Assembly (NCBI GenBank): GCA_002343445.1
Contig: DDSP01000017.1
Coordinates: 1 to 58,602 of the forward strand
Length of the DNA stretch: 58,602 bases
Reading direction: 5' to 3'
DNA from: Chthonomonas sp. UBA2387
GTDB taxonomy: Bacteria > Armatimonadota > Fimbriimonadia > Fimbriimonadales > Fimbriimonadaceae
Below the pieces are notes generated by a model. The model worked only from the letters and a program-made list of their open reading frames with translations, was not told the origin of the DNA and did not search any database. The position numbers and the translations under genes were made by a program. Positions 26,200 to 35,265 of the stretch are shown here, in pieces; position 1 is the first letter of the stretch, and every line of letters starts with the position of its first letter.

Positions 26200-26997
26200 T
26201 CAGCGGCGCATTTCGCTGGGCGAAGCGCCGTAGCGGGCGCGAAAGGCGCGGCTGAAGTGCGGGCCGTCGGCGAACCCGGCATCCACGGCGATCTCGGACA
26301 GCGTCTTTTCGCCCTTGCGAACCTCTGCCATCGCCCACTCAAAACGACGGTCGCGTACGAACTCGCCGATGGTCACACCGAAATGCCTTCGGAACGCCCG
26401 CGAGAGATAGCTCGGATGCACCCCCGCGTCGCGCGCCAACTCGGCCACGGTGAGGGGTTCGCTGAACCGCTCGACGAGGGCTTCGCGAACCCGGGCCATC
26501 CAGCGAGGTACTCGGTTGGCGTCCTCGGGACCGCGTAGCGTCAGGCCGACCAGTTCGAGCAGTAGACCCTCGGCCACAATCCGCGACGACTGATCCGTCC
26601 GATCAAGTTCGGCGATCAGCCTGCGCGCAATGGGCGCGCCTCGGTCCGGGTCGAGTCGGGCGCCTCGTTCGATCCCGCCGATCTCGTCGCCGAGCGCGAA
26701 GGCGGACGTGTCCACATCCCAGCCGAGGCTCGCGATGTCCGTGGGACACTCCAAATGCACGTGGGCGGACCCTTTCGGGCGGTAGTACCACGCCCACCGA
26801 ACGGACTGCGTCCACCGCCCACGGCTCGACTCGAACCAGTGATCGCCTTGGGTCAAGCAAACAAACGTCGCTCCCTCATGGCGATGGACGGGCACCGACG
26901 AGCCCTTGGGCCGGATGCAGCGAGCGAGCGACGCCGCGCCCAAATCGCAGCGCCGCTCGACACGACCGTGGAACGAACCCACGCCAGCAAGGAACAT
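26200..26997 (-). CDS. AraC-family transcriptional regulator
   Basis: A 265-residue regulator. The C-terminal ~100 residues carry two helix-turn-helix units of the AraC/XylS domain: LTVAELARDAGVHPSYLSRA and LSEIAVDAGFADGPHFSRAF, followed by RARYGASPSEMRR. The N-terminal half resembles a cupin-like sensing domain (PVHRHEGATFVCLTQGDHWF has the HxH of that fold). The effector is unknown. It starts eight bases after the PEP-CTERM gene on the same strand and has its own CATAAC element inside the end of that gene, so it may be transcribed both alone and by readthrough. Confidence 0.9.
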   Translation of the reverse strand: MFLAGVGSFHGRVERRCDLGAASLARCIRPKGSSVPVHRHEGATFVCLTQGDHWFESSRGRWTQSVRWAWYYRPKGSAHVHLECPTDIASLGWDVDTSAFALGDEIGGIERGARLDPDRGAPIARRLIAELDRTDQSSRIVAEGLLLELVGLTLRGPEDANRVPRWMARVREALVERFSEPLTVAELARDAGVHPSYLSRAFRRHFGVTIGEFVRDRRFEWAMAEVRKGEKTLSEIAVDAGFADGPHFSRAFRARYGASPSEMRR

Positions 26998-27004
26998 AGG
27001 CGAG

Positions 27005-27010
27005 GTTATG
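27005..27010 (-). promoter_or_regulatory. -10 element of the AraC-family gene
   Basis: CATAAC on the minus strand, seven bases before the ATG at 26997, overlapping the stop codon of the upstream PEP-CTERM gene. No SD. Confidence 0.4.
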
Positions 27011-27968
27011 ACACAGAACGCCGGCGACGCCTAGTCGCCAGCACGCCCAAACCTGCGGCGAGGGCGAACAGGGTTCCAGGCTCCGGGACTGCGGCGATGA
27101 ACGTCGGGCCGTCCACACCGGCCATCCCAGCCGTGAGGAGATCGCCCAAGTAGGCCCCGGTTGAACCGTTGTATCGCTTGACGCTGTCCGTCCCGATCGA
27201 GGTGACCAGTAGTTCTCCGTTCGGCGCGAAGATCATGCCCGAGGCCCCGTTGAGCCCGCCCGAGCCCGACGCCACGAACGTGTCCACGAAGGCTCCCGTT
27301 GTTGCGTTGTAGCGGAGCACCCGGTTTCCGAAGTCACTCGACACATAGATCAGCGAGTCCTTCCAAAGCAGTGTTCGCGGCGTGCTCAGCCCGCCCGATC
27401 CGCTCGCGATGAACGTGTCCAGGAAGGCCCCGGTTGCGCCATCGTAGCGGAGGACGCGGTTGTTCCAGAAACTCGGCACGTACAAGTGGCCGTCCGAGCC
27501 GTAGGTCAAGCCCACATCGGGACCGTTGAGCGCGCCGCTGCCTCCGGTGACGAACGTGCCCATGAACGCCCCCGTCGCGCCGTTGTAGCGCAGCACGGAA
27601 TCGCCGTTGAACGACGCCACCAGCAGGTGGCCGTCGGGCGTCCAGGTCATGGCCGTCGGCCCGTTCAGCCCTCCCGAGCCCGTGGTCACGAAGGTGTCGT
27701 GGTAGGCGAACGTGGACGTGTATCGTTTGATGGCGTGGTTCCCTTCATCGGCGACGTACCAGAAGCCGTCGGGACCGGGGCGAATGGCTTGGGGTCCGCT
27801 GAGCGTCGAGCCGGTCCAGTTGCCCAGATGGGCGCCGTCCAATCCGTGGCGACTGATCTGGCTGGAGCCGAAACTGCTGACCGCGTATTCTTGCGCCTGT
27901 GCGCCGGATACGATCAGCCCAAGAACTGCGGCGACGCCGAGTCGAGCGGAGCATGAGAGGTTTGGCAT
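27006..27968 (-). CDS. PEP-CTERM-sorted NHL-like beta-propeller protein
   Basis: A 320-residue exported protein. The signal peptide ends near GAQAQEYA. The mature part is a series of about 45-residue units with the pattern xxVLRYNGATGAFxxTFVxxGSGGLNG, consistent with a beta-propeller of NHL type. The C-terminus is a textbook PEP-CTERM tail: VPEPGTLFAL, a hydrophobic helix and RRRRR. Such tails direct exosortase-dependent sorting; no exosortase gene lies in this window. The open frame extends 76 codons upstream but crosses a terminator; the ATG at 27968 is the one followed by a signal peptide. Confidence 0.9.
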   Translation of the reverse strand: MPNLSCSARLGVAAVLGLIVSGAQAQEYAVSSFGSSQISRHGLDGAHLGNWTGSTLSGPQAIRPGPDGFWYVADEGNHAIKRYTSTFAYHDTFVTTGSGGLNGPTAMTWTPDGHLLVASFNGDSVLRYNGATGAFMGTFVTGGSGALNGPDVGLTYGSDGHLYVPSFWNNRVLRYDGATGAFLDTFIASGSGGLSTPRTLLWKDSLIYVSSDFGNRVLRYNATTGAFVDTFVASGSGGLNGASGMIFAPNGELLVTSIGTDSVKRYNGSTGAYLGDLLTAGMAGVDGPTFIAAVPEPGTLFALAAGLGVLATRRRRRSVS

Positions 27969-27976
27969 GAGCAGAA

Positions 27977-27982
27977 AAGGTA
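27977..27982 (-). promoter_or_regulatory. -10 element of the PEP-CTERM gene
   Basis: TACCTT on the minus strand, eight bases before the ATG at 27968. Weak match, listed because it follows the spacing rule of the other genes. Confidence 0.3.
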
Positions 27983-28059
27983 CTGCTTGGCGGAACCCGG
28001 AGTCATGAACGGAGATGACCCATGCTTGAATCCGGATGACCTTGGTTTTTGCTTGATGC

Positions 28060-28096
28060 AAAAAAGGGAGCGGGGCGGCCGATGGCCGCCCCGCTC
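28060..28096 (-). terminator. Rho-independent terminator of the prepilin gene
   Basis: A 13-bp perfect stem (28068-28080 with 28084-28096) around a 3-base loop. Read on the minus strand it is followed by CCTTTTTT. It separates the prepilin transcript from the PEP-CTERM gene. Confidence 0.92.
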
Positions 28097-28119
28097 TTGG
28101 TTTCCGTCGAGTCGCGTCG

Positions 28120-28953
28120 TTAGAACGCGTCCCAGAGGTTGTCGTTGCCGCCATCCCGGAAGGTGGAGGCGAAGTTCTTGGTGGCCGCGTGGCCATCGAC
28201 GAAGGAATAGACCGCCTGGTTGCTGTAGCGGGCCGTGTCGAGTCGCACGTCCCAGTTCACACAGTACGGGTCGTTGGGAGCGATGGCGCACGTGGGCGCG
28301 GCCCGACCGTTCATGTAGGTGTAGGGCGAGGTGACTGCTTCTTCGCCGCCCGAGGCGTCGAACCACGGCATGGTCGCCATGTTGTAGAACTCGCTGCGCC
28401 AGAACTTGTCGTTCGGCGTGGGGTTCGAGGGCGGAATCACATCAACGACTTGAGACCAGTTCTTGGCGCGGAGGCCGGAGAAAATGGTCGCCGAGGGATT
28501 CTCGATGGAGGTGAGGCTTCGGCCGAAGCCGGTCATCACGCCGTTCGTGATGTAAGAGCCCCACATATACTGTTGGCCCTTCTGCGGATCGGCGGCATCC
28601 CACCACAGGCTTCCACCGTTGGACTCGCCCATCGGACCGCAACCGCGACCGGCTTTGGTGTAGGGGTCCAAGACCAAGGCCATGTTGTCCACGTCGCGCC
28701 ATCCGATCGGCTGCGGCCACGTGTAGTTGGGCGGCAGATAGAGGGCGCGGGGGCTCGTGTCGTCGTAGTCGGCGGCATACATGATGACGCCCAACATCAG
28801 TTGCTTGGCGTTCGAGATGCTCGTCGCCTTCATGGCGGAAAGCTTGGCCTGCGCGTACACCGGGAAGAGCATTGCCGCCAAAATCGCGATGATCGCAATG
28901 ACCACCAAGAGTTCGATCAGCGTGAAAGCTCGCTTCGCTCTGGACATAACCAT
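28120..28953 (-). CDS. Type II secretion/pilin-like protein with prepilin N-terminus
   Basis: A 277-residue protein with a class III signal: basic leader, cleavage site RAF/TLIE, and a 20-residue hydrophobic helix (ELLVVIAIIAILAAMLFPVY). Ala replaces the usual Gly before the cleavage site, with Glu5 retained. The C-terminal region ends FVDGHAATKNF and NLWDAF, a pattern I know from the abundant pseudopilin-like proteins of Armatimonadota and Planctomycetes (H-X9-DG type). These are probably surface or secretion-associated; exact role unknown. An SD (GAGGAG) lies 11 bases before the ATG. The promoter is about 170 bp upstream, with a good terminator behind the gene. Confidence 0.9.
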   Translation of the reverse strand: MVMSRAKRAFTLIELLVVIAIIAILAAMLFPVYAQAKLSAMKATSISNAKQLMLGVIMYAADYDDTSPRALYLPPNYTWPQPIGWRDVDNMALVLDPYTKAGRGCGPMGESNGGSLWWDAADPQKGQQYMWGSYITNGVMTGFGRSLTSIENPSATIFSGLRAKNWSQVVDVIPPSNPTPNDKFWRSEFYNMATMPWFDASGGEEAVTSPYTYMNGRAAPTCAIAPNDPYCVNWDVRLDTARYSNQAVYSFVDGHAATKNFASTFRDGGNDNLWDAF

Positions 28954-29114
28954 CTAGATTTCATCTCCTCAGATCACCCAAGCGTGCCGTCTTCTGGTCC
29001 ACCCGTCGGGGCAATGGGGTCTGTCATTGGTTCTGACCACGCCGACGTTCAGATTGTTCGCACTTTCGTCAAAAAACTTCGTGCGATCCCTCGGTTCGAC
29101 GTCATCGGAGAACC
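28954..29114 (-). other. About 160-nt 5' leader of the prepilin gene
   Basis: From the predicted start near 29114 to the ATG at 28953. On the minus strand it contains TCGCAC and GTGCGA arms around a U-rich loop, and ends with the SD. I could not match it to the c-di-GMP riboswitch core. The remaining part of the 429-bp gap (29150-29366) shows nothing I can name apart from the promoter elements. Confidence 0.4.
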
Positions 29115-29120
29115 ACGTTC

Positions 29121-29149
29121 AGTGTAACACAGGTTCGGGCGATCTGCAA
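29121..29149 (-). promoter_or_regulatory. Sigma-70-type promoter of the prepilin gene
   Basis: On the minus strand TTGCAG (29149-29144), a 17-bp spacer and TACACT (29126-29121). This is the clearest promoter with a long leader. Confidence 0.55.
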
Positions 29150-29366
29150 AAGAAAAGGCACCGAGGGGCACGGGACCGCATGGCGGACCTCCGGCGCATC
29201 AGGCCTCTTCCCTTTGTTTGACGGTTGTTTGGAGGCGGTTCTTTAGGTTGCGACGAGGGAAGGGTCGCCGCTCCACGCACGGTCCAAGCCGAGTCCTGGC
29301 GCGGGCCCGTGCCGTGCGAGTCAAATTCCCATGCGAGAAACGTTCGTTGACTTGGCGCGGACGGGT

Positions 29367-29372
29367 TATACT
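29367..29372 (+). promoter_or_regulatory. -10 element of the ABC ATPase gene
   Basis: TATACT, ten bases before the GTG at 29383. TTGACT is at 29347-29352 but the spacer is only 14 bp. Confidence 0.4.
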
Positions 29373-29382
29373 GGTGCGAGTC

Positions 29383-30531
<1,149 letters not shown>

Positions 30532-30538
30532 GCACCCC

Positions 30539-31774
30539 GTGGACGCGTTCACTCTGGCGAAACAACGATTCGCCGATTGGGGCGTGGACGTGGATCAGGC
30601 CCTGGCCGCCGCCCAACGCACGCCCGTCTCTCTGCACTGCTGGCAAGGCGACGACGTGGGCGGATTCGAGAACCCGAGCGGCACGCTGGGCGGCGGACTT
30701 CAGGCCACGGGCAACTACCCCGGCAAAGCGCGAACACCCGACGAACTGCGCTCCGATCTGGAGCAGGCCATTCGAGCGATCCCCGGCGCGTGCCGTCTCA
30801 ACCTGCACGCGATCTACGCCGAGACGTCGCGGCCCGTGCCGCGCGACGAGTTGGCCTTCGAGCAATTCGCCGGGTGGGTGGATTGGTGCGCCGACCAGGG
30901 CCTTGGGTTCGATTTCAACCCCACGTGCTTCTCGCACCCGCTCGCCGAGGATGGCCTGACGCTCAGCCACCCCGACCCCGTGGTGCGTGCGTTCTGGGTC
31001 CGCCACTGCCAAGCGTGCCGCCGCATCGGCGGCGAGGCGGGCAGACGATTGGAGTCGCCCTCGGTGGTCAATGTCTGGATTCCCGATGCCAGCAAGGACA
31101 CGCCCGTGGATCGCAGAGGTCCCCGCGAGCGTTTGCTGGCCGCCCTGGACGAGGTATTCGCCGAGCCCGTGGCGCATACGGTGGACGCCGTCGAGAGCAA
31201 ACTCTTCGGCATCGGGGCGGAGTCGTACACCGTCGGGTCGCACGAGTTCTACCTGGGCTATGCGGCCACGCGGAAGACGATGCTGTGCCTGGATGCCGGC
31301 CACTTCCACCCGACGGAGTCGGTCGCCGACAAGATTTCGGCCGTGATGGCGTTCGTCCCAGGCATTCTGCTTCACGTCAGCCGAGGCGTTCGGTGGGATT
31401 CGGACCACGTGGTGATCGCCGACGATCCGACGCGGGCGATCTTCGAGGAGGTGGTGCGGGGGGGATACCTGCCACGAGTCGCGATCGGCCTCGACTACTT
31501 CGACGCCAGCATCAACAGGGTGGCGGCGTGGATCGTCGGCACGCGAGCGGCGAAGAAGTGCCTGCTGAACGCTCTGCTCGAGCCTACGGCCAGACTGCGA
31601 GAAGCCGAGGCTTCGGGCGACTTTACGGCCCGCTTGGCCCTCATGGAGGAAGCCAAGAACCTGCCGTTCGGGGCGGTCTGGGAGGAGTTTTGCTCACGGT
31701 CAGGCGTTGCGCCGGGCCCGGAGTGGTTGGACGACGTCCGCCGCTACGAACGCGACGTGCTCAGCCAACGCTAG
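30539..31774 (+). CDS. rhaA: L-rhamnose isomerase
   Basis: A 411-residue enzyme interconverting L-rhamnose and L-rhamnulose. RhaA features: SLHCWQGDDVGGFE near the N-terminus, LNLHAIYAET, VNVWIPDASKDTPVDR, and the metal-site block MLCLDAGHFHPTESVADK with later LHVSRGVRWDSDHVV; length is right. The start is GTG, seven bases after the ABC ATPase stop, so the two form an operon pointing to rhamnose uptake and use. No rhamnulokinase, aldolase or mutarotase gene is visible in the window. It converges with the DedA gene at a four-base gap. Confidence 0.92.
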   Translation: MDAFTLAKQRFADWGVDVDQALAAAQRTPVSLHCWQGDDVGGFENPSGTLGGGLQATGNYPGKARTPDELRSDLEQAIRAIPGACRLNLHAIYAETSRPVPRDELAFEQFAGWVDWCADQGLGFDFNPTCFSHPLAEDGLTLSHPDPVVRAFWVRHCQACRRIGGEAGRRLESPSVVNVWIPDASKDTPVDRRGPRERLLAALDEVFAEPVAHTVDAVESKLFGIGAESYTVGSHEFYLGYAATRKTMLCLDAGHFHPTESVADKISAVMAFVPGILLHVSRGVRWDSDHVVIADDPTRAIFEEVVRGGYLPRVAIGLDYFDASINRVAAWIVGTRAAKKCLLNALLEPTARLREAEASGDFTARLALMEEAKNLPFGAVWEEFCSRSGVAPGPEWLDDVRRYERDVLSQR

Positions 31775-31778
31775 GGGG

Positions 31779-32426
31779 TCAGGCCGCCTTCTTGCTGTCG
31801 CGTTGGTGCTTCCAGAACTTGAGGCCGCCCGCCAGCACCGAGAGCACGACGATGACGATGATGGCGACCGAGAAGTTGTCCCGCACGATCGGGATGTTGC
31901 CGAACAGATAGCCGCCCCCCGCGCAGACGCCCACCCATAGCAAGGCGCCCAAAACGCTGTACATGAGGAAGCGCGGGTACTTCATCGCTCCCATGCCGGC
32001 CACGAACGGCGCGAACGTGCGCGCGATGGGCACGAACCGGGCGATGATGACGGCCGCCGGACCATGCTTCTCGAAGAAGTCCTGCGTGAACTCGAGGTAC
32101 TCGCGCTTGAACACCTTGGAGTTGGCCTTGTTGAACACGCGGGGGCCGATCGCCTTGCCGATGTGGTAGTTGACGTTGTCGCCAAGGAACGTCGCGAGCA
32201 GGAGCGACCCCGAGAGAATCCAGAAGTTGAGCGGCAGCGGGACGTCTTTCGAGGCGTTGCAGAACATCCCAGCGGCGAAGAGCAGCGAATCGCCCGGAAG
32301 GAAGGGCATGATCACCAAGCCCGTCTCGCAAAACACCACCACGGAAAGGATGAGGTACGTCCACTGTCCGTAGTCGCGAATCAACTCGCCGATGTGCTTG
32401 TCGAGATGGAGAAAGAAGTCGATCAC
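31779..32426 (-). CDS. DedA-family membrane protein
   Basis: A 215-residue polytopic protein of the DedA/SNARE-associated (VTT) family. Family signatures: FCETGLVIMPFLPGDSLLF, GDNVNYHIGKAIGPR, and the arginine-containing re-entrant segment FFEKHGPAAVIIARFVPIAR followed by FVAGMGAM. These proteins are linked to membrane potential homeostasis and, more recently, to lipid-carrier flipping; which applies is unknown. The start is GTG with no SD. The strand partner upstream is the DapA-family gene, 74 bases away. Confidence 0.9.
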   Translation of the reverse strand: MIDFFLHLDKHIGELIRDYGQWTYLILSVVVFCETGLVIMPFLPGDSLLFAAGMFCNASKDVPLPLNFWILSGSLLLATFLGDNVNYHIGKAIGPRVFNKANSKVFKREYLEFTQDFFEKHGPAAVIIARFVPIARTFAPFVAGMGAMKYPRFLMYSVLGALLWVGVCAGGGYLFGNIPIVRDNFSVAIIVIVVLSVLAGGLKFWKHQRDSKKAA

Positions 32427-32500
32427 GGGCGCTCGGTGGCGGTTGGGTGTGCCGGTTCGCTATTGTGCCTTATCGAATGGGACGACTCTGGGCACATCCG

Positions 32501-33409
32501 TCAGTGCGTGGGTTCGGGGGCGTTCCGCAGGGCCTCTTGAATGATGCCCAACACTTCGTCCCGTTCGTTGCCGACCACCTGCAGCCGCGGAGCACGCACG
32601 CGTTCGTCGCCCATGCCGACCACTTGTTGCGTCAGCTTGATGTACTGGACGAACTTGGGCACGGTGTCCAACCGCAGGAGGGGCAGGAACCAGTGATAGA
32701 GGCGCTCGGCTTCGTGCCAGCGGCCCGCCGCCGCGAGGTCGAACAAGTCCACGCTCTCCTTGGGGAACGCGTTGACCAGGCCCGCGATCCAACCCACGGC
32801 ACCGGCGGCGACGCCTTCGACCAGGACGTCGTCCACACCGACCAGAATCGCCAGCCGATCCCCCACCAGGGCGCGGATGGCGGCGATGCGCCGGATGTCG
32901 GCACTCGACTCCTTGACCGCGTGCAGGTTTTGGTGGATGCAGAGTTGGGCGACCTGATCGGGCTTGAAGTCCAAGCCGTAGGCGATCGGGTTGTTGTAAA
33001 GCATGCACGACAACCCCGTGGACTCGAACACCGTCTCCACATGGGCCCGCGCCTCGCGCCAGTCGCCGCTGTTGTAGACGTAAGGCGGCAGGACCATCAG
33101 GCCCTTGCAGCCCCGGCGTTCGGCCTCTTGGGCTAGGCGGACCGCATCGGCCGTCGAGAGCGCCGAGACGCCCGCGATCACGGGACCCCGGTCGCCGATG
33201 GCGTCCACGAGAGCGCTCAGGATGGCCCCCTTCTCTTCGAACGTCAGCGTCGCGCCTTCGCCGAGCGAGCCGAGGGCGACGATGCCTCGGCAGCCCGCAT
33301 CCATCATCCAGTTGGCATGTTTGGCGAGGAACGCGAGATCCACCGAGCCATCGGCTTGGAAGGGTGTGGTGATCGCGGGGAGCACGCCGCTCCAATCCGA
33401 AGGCTTCAT
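32501..33409 (-). CDS. DapA/NAL-family aldolase (dihydrodipicolinate synthase-like)
   Basis: A 302-residue class I lyase of the DHDPS/N-acetylneuraminate lyase family. The Schiff-base lysine is in LHAVKESS, the catalytic tyrosine in MLYNNP, and the pyruvate-binding loop is GSLGEGATLTFEEK (a GTTGE-like loop reading SLGEG). The substitution in that loop and the isolated position suggest a role outside lysine synthesis, perhaps sugar-acid or hydroxyproline-type catabolism; other genes do not settle this. The divergent neighbours are FmdB and TerC. The start lies five bases after an AATCCT element. Confidence 0.85.
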   Translation of the reverse strand: MKPSDWSGVLPAITTPFQADGSVDLAFLAKHANWMMDAGCRGIVALGSLGEGATLTFEEKGAILSALVDAIGDRGPVIAGVSALSTADAVRLAQEAERRGCKGLMVLPPYVYNSGDWREARAHVETVFESTGLSCMLYNNPIAYGLDFKPDQVAQLCIHQNLHAVKESSADIRRIAAIRALVGDRLAILVGVDDVLVEGVAAGAVGWIAGLVNAFPKESVDLFDLAAAGRWHEAERLYHWFLPLLRLDTVPKFVQYIKLTQQVVGMGDERVRAPRLQVVGNERDEVLGIIQEALRNAPEPTH

Positions 33410-33443
33410 CGCCTAGGATTGTCCCCGAGTCGGTGGCGCGAAG

Positions 33444-33713
33444 TCAAACGGCGTCGGCCGTCTTGCACGCGCAACTGTCCGTTCCGCACGCCCCGGCTTC
33501 GGCTTTCGGGGCTGTAGGGGCTGAGCCGCTCGAGCCCTTGTAGTCGTTGATGTGGAAGCCGGAGCCGACGAACTGGATGCCGACGGGCTGAATCAGCCGT
33601 CGCAATTGGCCTTCGGCGCCGCAGTCGCAATCCTTGAGGGGGTCGGCGGTGATGCGCTGTTCCACCTCGAACACTTTTTCGCACGCTTTGCATTCGTAGA
33701 CGTAGGTTGGCAT
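33444..33713 (-). CDS. FmdB-type zinc ribbon protein
   Basis: An 89-residue protein starting MPTYVYECKACE, the usual opening of FmdB/CxxC_CxxC_SSSS proteins. Cys8, Cys11, Cys29 and Cys31 form the zinc ribbon; the second pair is CDC rather than CxxC. A flexible Ser/Ala tail ends in another Cys cluster (CGTDSCACK). Function of the family is poorly defined. The ORF is open upstream, but the ATG at 33713 has GGGAGGT about eight bases before it. Divergent from TerC. Confidence 0.85.
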   Translation of the reverse strand: MPTYVYECKACEKVFEVEQRITADPLKDCDCGAEGQLRRLIQPVGIQFVGSGFHINDYKGSSGSAPTAPKAEAGACGTDSCACKTADAV

Positions 33714-33796
33714 CGGTAGAACCTCCCGGGGGGAGTCAGGCTCGAATTGTGACAGAATAGGACGGCGAGCGGTCAAGACCGCGCCACCATCCCCTC

Positions 33797-34540
33797 ATGA
33801 TCGAGCAGACCTTCAGCACAGGCGATATTGGCATCGTCTTGTTCTTGGTGTTGCTCGAGGGGCTCCTGTCCGCCGACAATGCCTTGGTGCTGGCCATCAT
33901 GGTCCGGCACCTGCCGCGCCCTCTCCAAAAGAAGGCGCTGCTGTATGGTTTGGGCGGCGCGTTCGTCTTCCGGCTGATCGCCATTCTGTTGGCGCAGTGG
34001 ATCATCCAACTCTGGTGGGCGCAGGCCATTGGCGCGGCGTACCTGATCTATCTGCCCCTCAAGCATTTCGTCGTCCACAGCAGCAAACACCTGGAGGGGA
34101 AGAGGAAAGGCGGCGGCTTTTGGCAGACCGTCGCTGCCGTCGAGATCGCCGACATCGCGTTCGCGGTGGACAGCGTGCTGGTGGCCGTGGGCTTGGTCAA
34201 GCAGCCCGACAAGCTGTGGGTGATCTACTTCGGGGCGATCATCGGCGTGATCCTTCTGCGGTTCGCGGCGGGGATCTTCGTCGGGATGTTGGAGCGCTAC
34301 CCGAAGCTCGACCACCTGGCCTACATCATCGTTGGATGGGTTGGCGTCAAACTCGCGTTCATGGCCGCCCACAACTACACCGGGGCGACCAAGCAACTCA
34401 TTTTGGGCCAGCACGTCCACGAACTGAACCCTGCCGTGTTTTGGAGCGTTTTGGGACTCATCTGCTTGATCGGCGGCATCGTGGCGTTCCGCGATCCCAA
34501 TCGCCCCACCGCGCCCGAACAGCAGGACTCAACGGACTGA
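33797..34540 (+). CDS. TerC-family integral membrane protein
   Basis: A 247-residue protein with seven or so membrane helices. TerC signatures: LEGLLSADNALVLAIMV in helix 1, and AAVEIADIAFAVDSVLVAVG in the middle, with the acidic residues in the membrane that are thought to bind metal. Family members export manganese or load it onto exported proteins, and relatives are linked to tellurite resistance. No manganese riboswitch-like leader fits in the short upstream space. The PepSY gene follows after 3 bp, so they form an operon. Confidence 0.9.
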   Translation: MIEQTFSTGDIGIVLFLVLLEGLLSADNALVLAIMVRHLPRPLQKKALLYGLGGAFVFRLIAILLAQWIIQLWWAQAIGAAYLIYLPLKHFVVHSSKHLEGKRKGGGFWQTVAAVEIADIAFAVDSVLVAVGLVKQPDKLWVIYFGAIIGVILLRFAAGIFVGMLERYPKLDHLAYIIVGWVGVKLAFMAAHNYTGATKQLILGQHVHELNPAVFWSVLGLICLIGGIVAFRDPNRPTAPEQQDSTD

Positions 34541-34543
34541 GCC

Positions 34544-35092
34544 ATGTATCACGGATCACGCGTTTGGCACCGCTGGATGGGTGCCGGAGCCGCCCTCTTT
34601 CTCGCCTCGATCGCCGTCACCGGCTTCCTGCTGGCCAACAAGGGCCGTCTGTCCTGGATGCGGCCACCCGAAGCCGAGGGTGGCAAGTTCGAGATGCTCG
34701 CCGAGGTGGTCACTTTGGATCAGGCCGCTCAAGCGGCGTTCTCGCTAGGGCATCCCGAACTGCAGAGCCACAAGGACATCGACCGGATCGACTACCGTCC
34801 CAAGAGCAACATCTTCAAGGTGATCAGCAAGGATGGATACCGGGAGGTGCAGGTGGACGGCAAGTCGGGCGAGGTGCTGACTTCGTCGTTCCGGGCCGAC
34901 CAGCTGACCGAGGACATCCACGACCTGAGTTTCTTCGGCGACTTTTTCCACGAGTGGCTGCTCTCGTTGGTCGCCTTGGTTCTGCTGGCGCTCAGCGTCA
35001 GCGGCACGTACATGTTCATCGTGCCGATCCTGCGTCGGCGCGCGTTCAGGAAGCGAGGAGGCGTCTCTGCCAAGAAGACGCATGAAAGGTAG
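34544..35092 (+). CDS. PepSY-domain membrane protein
   Basis: A 182-residue protein with one N-terminal helix (WMGAGAALFLASIAVTGFLL), a PepSY-like extracytoplasmic domain (residues about 45-120, with FKVISKDGYREVQVDGKSGEVL) and a C-terminal helix (EWLLSLVALVLLALSVSGTYMF). This is the short form of PepSY-associated TM proteins often found with iron or redox systems. It is cotranscribed with TerC. The gene ends in a basic tail. Function is inferred only at the level of the domain. Confidence 0.85.
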   Translation: MYHGSRVWHRWMGAGAALFLASIAVTGFLLANKGRLSWMRPPEAEGGKFEMLAEVVTLDQAAQAAFSLGHPELQSHKDIDRIDYRPKSNIFKVISKDGYREVQVDGKSGEVLTSSFRADQLTEDIHDLSFFGDFFHEWLLSLVALVLLALSVSGTYMFIVPILRRRAFRKRGGVSAKKTHER

Positions 35093-35190
35093 CTGAAGTC
35101 GTCCGTCCAAGGACCCATCTTCATGCGCTTGTTAACATTCGGCCCGTAATCTCGAGCAGATAACGACAAGGACTGCAAAGTCACCTCCTC
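35093..35190 (+). other. Gap between PepSY and MFS genes
   Basis: No ORF. CGCATGAA near the end of the PepSY gene and TTCATGCG near 35122 are an 8-bp inverted repeat. The stretch ends in the terminator at 35191. I see no RNA family I can name. Confidence 0.35.
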
Positions 35191-35229
35191 GCGGTCGGCC
35201 CTAGGAAAGCCGACCGCATTTTTTTCTTT
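35191..35229 (+). terminator. Rho-independent terminator after the TerC-PepSY operon
   Basis: A 9-bp perfect stem (GCGGTCGGC at 35191-35199, GCCGACCGC at 35209-35217) with a 9-base loop, followed by a long T tract (ATTTTTTT). Confidence 0.9.
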
Positions 35230-35252
35230 GGGACCGCCGCGGTCTCATGGTT

Positions 35253-35258
35253 CACAAT
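35253..35258 (+). promoter_or_regulatory. -10 element of the MFS-HEAT gene
   Basis: CACAAT, seven bases before the GTG at 35266; a possible TTGGGA -35 is 19 bp upstream. No SD. Confidence 0.4.
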
Positions 35259-35265
35259 CATCATC

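Noticed and set aside
33714..33796. Manganese (yybP-ykoY) riboswitch before TerC
   Set aside because: Space too short and no conserved loop motif.
35093..35217. c-di-GMP riboswitch upstream of the MFS-HEAT gene
   Set aside because: GGACTGCAAAGTC looked GEMM-like, but the GGGCAAACC half and tetraloop arm are missing.
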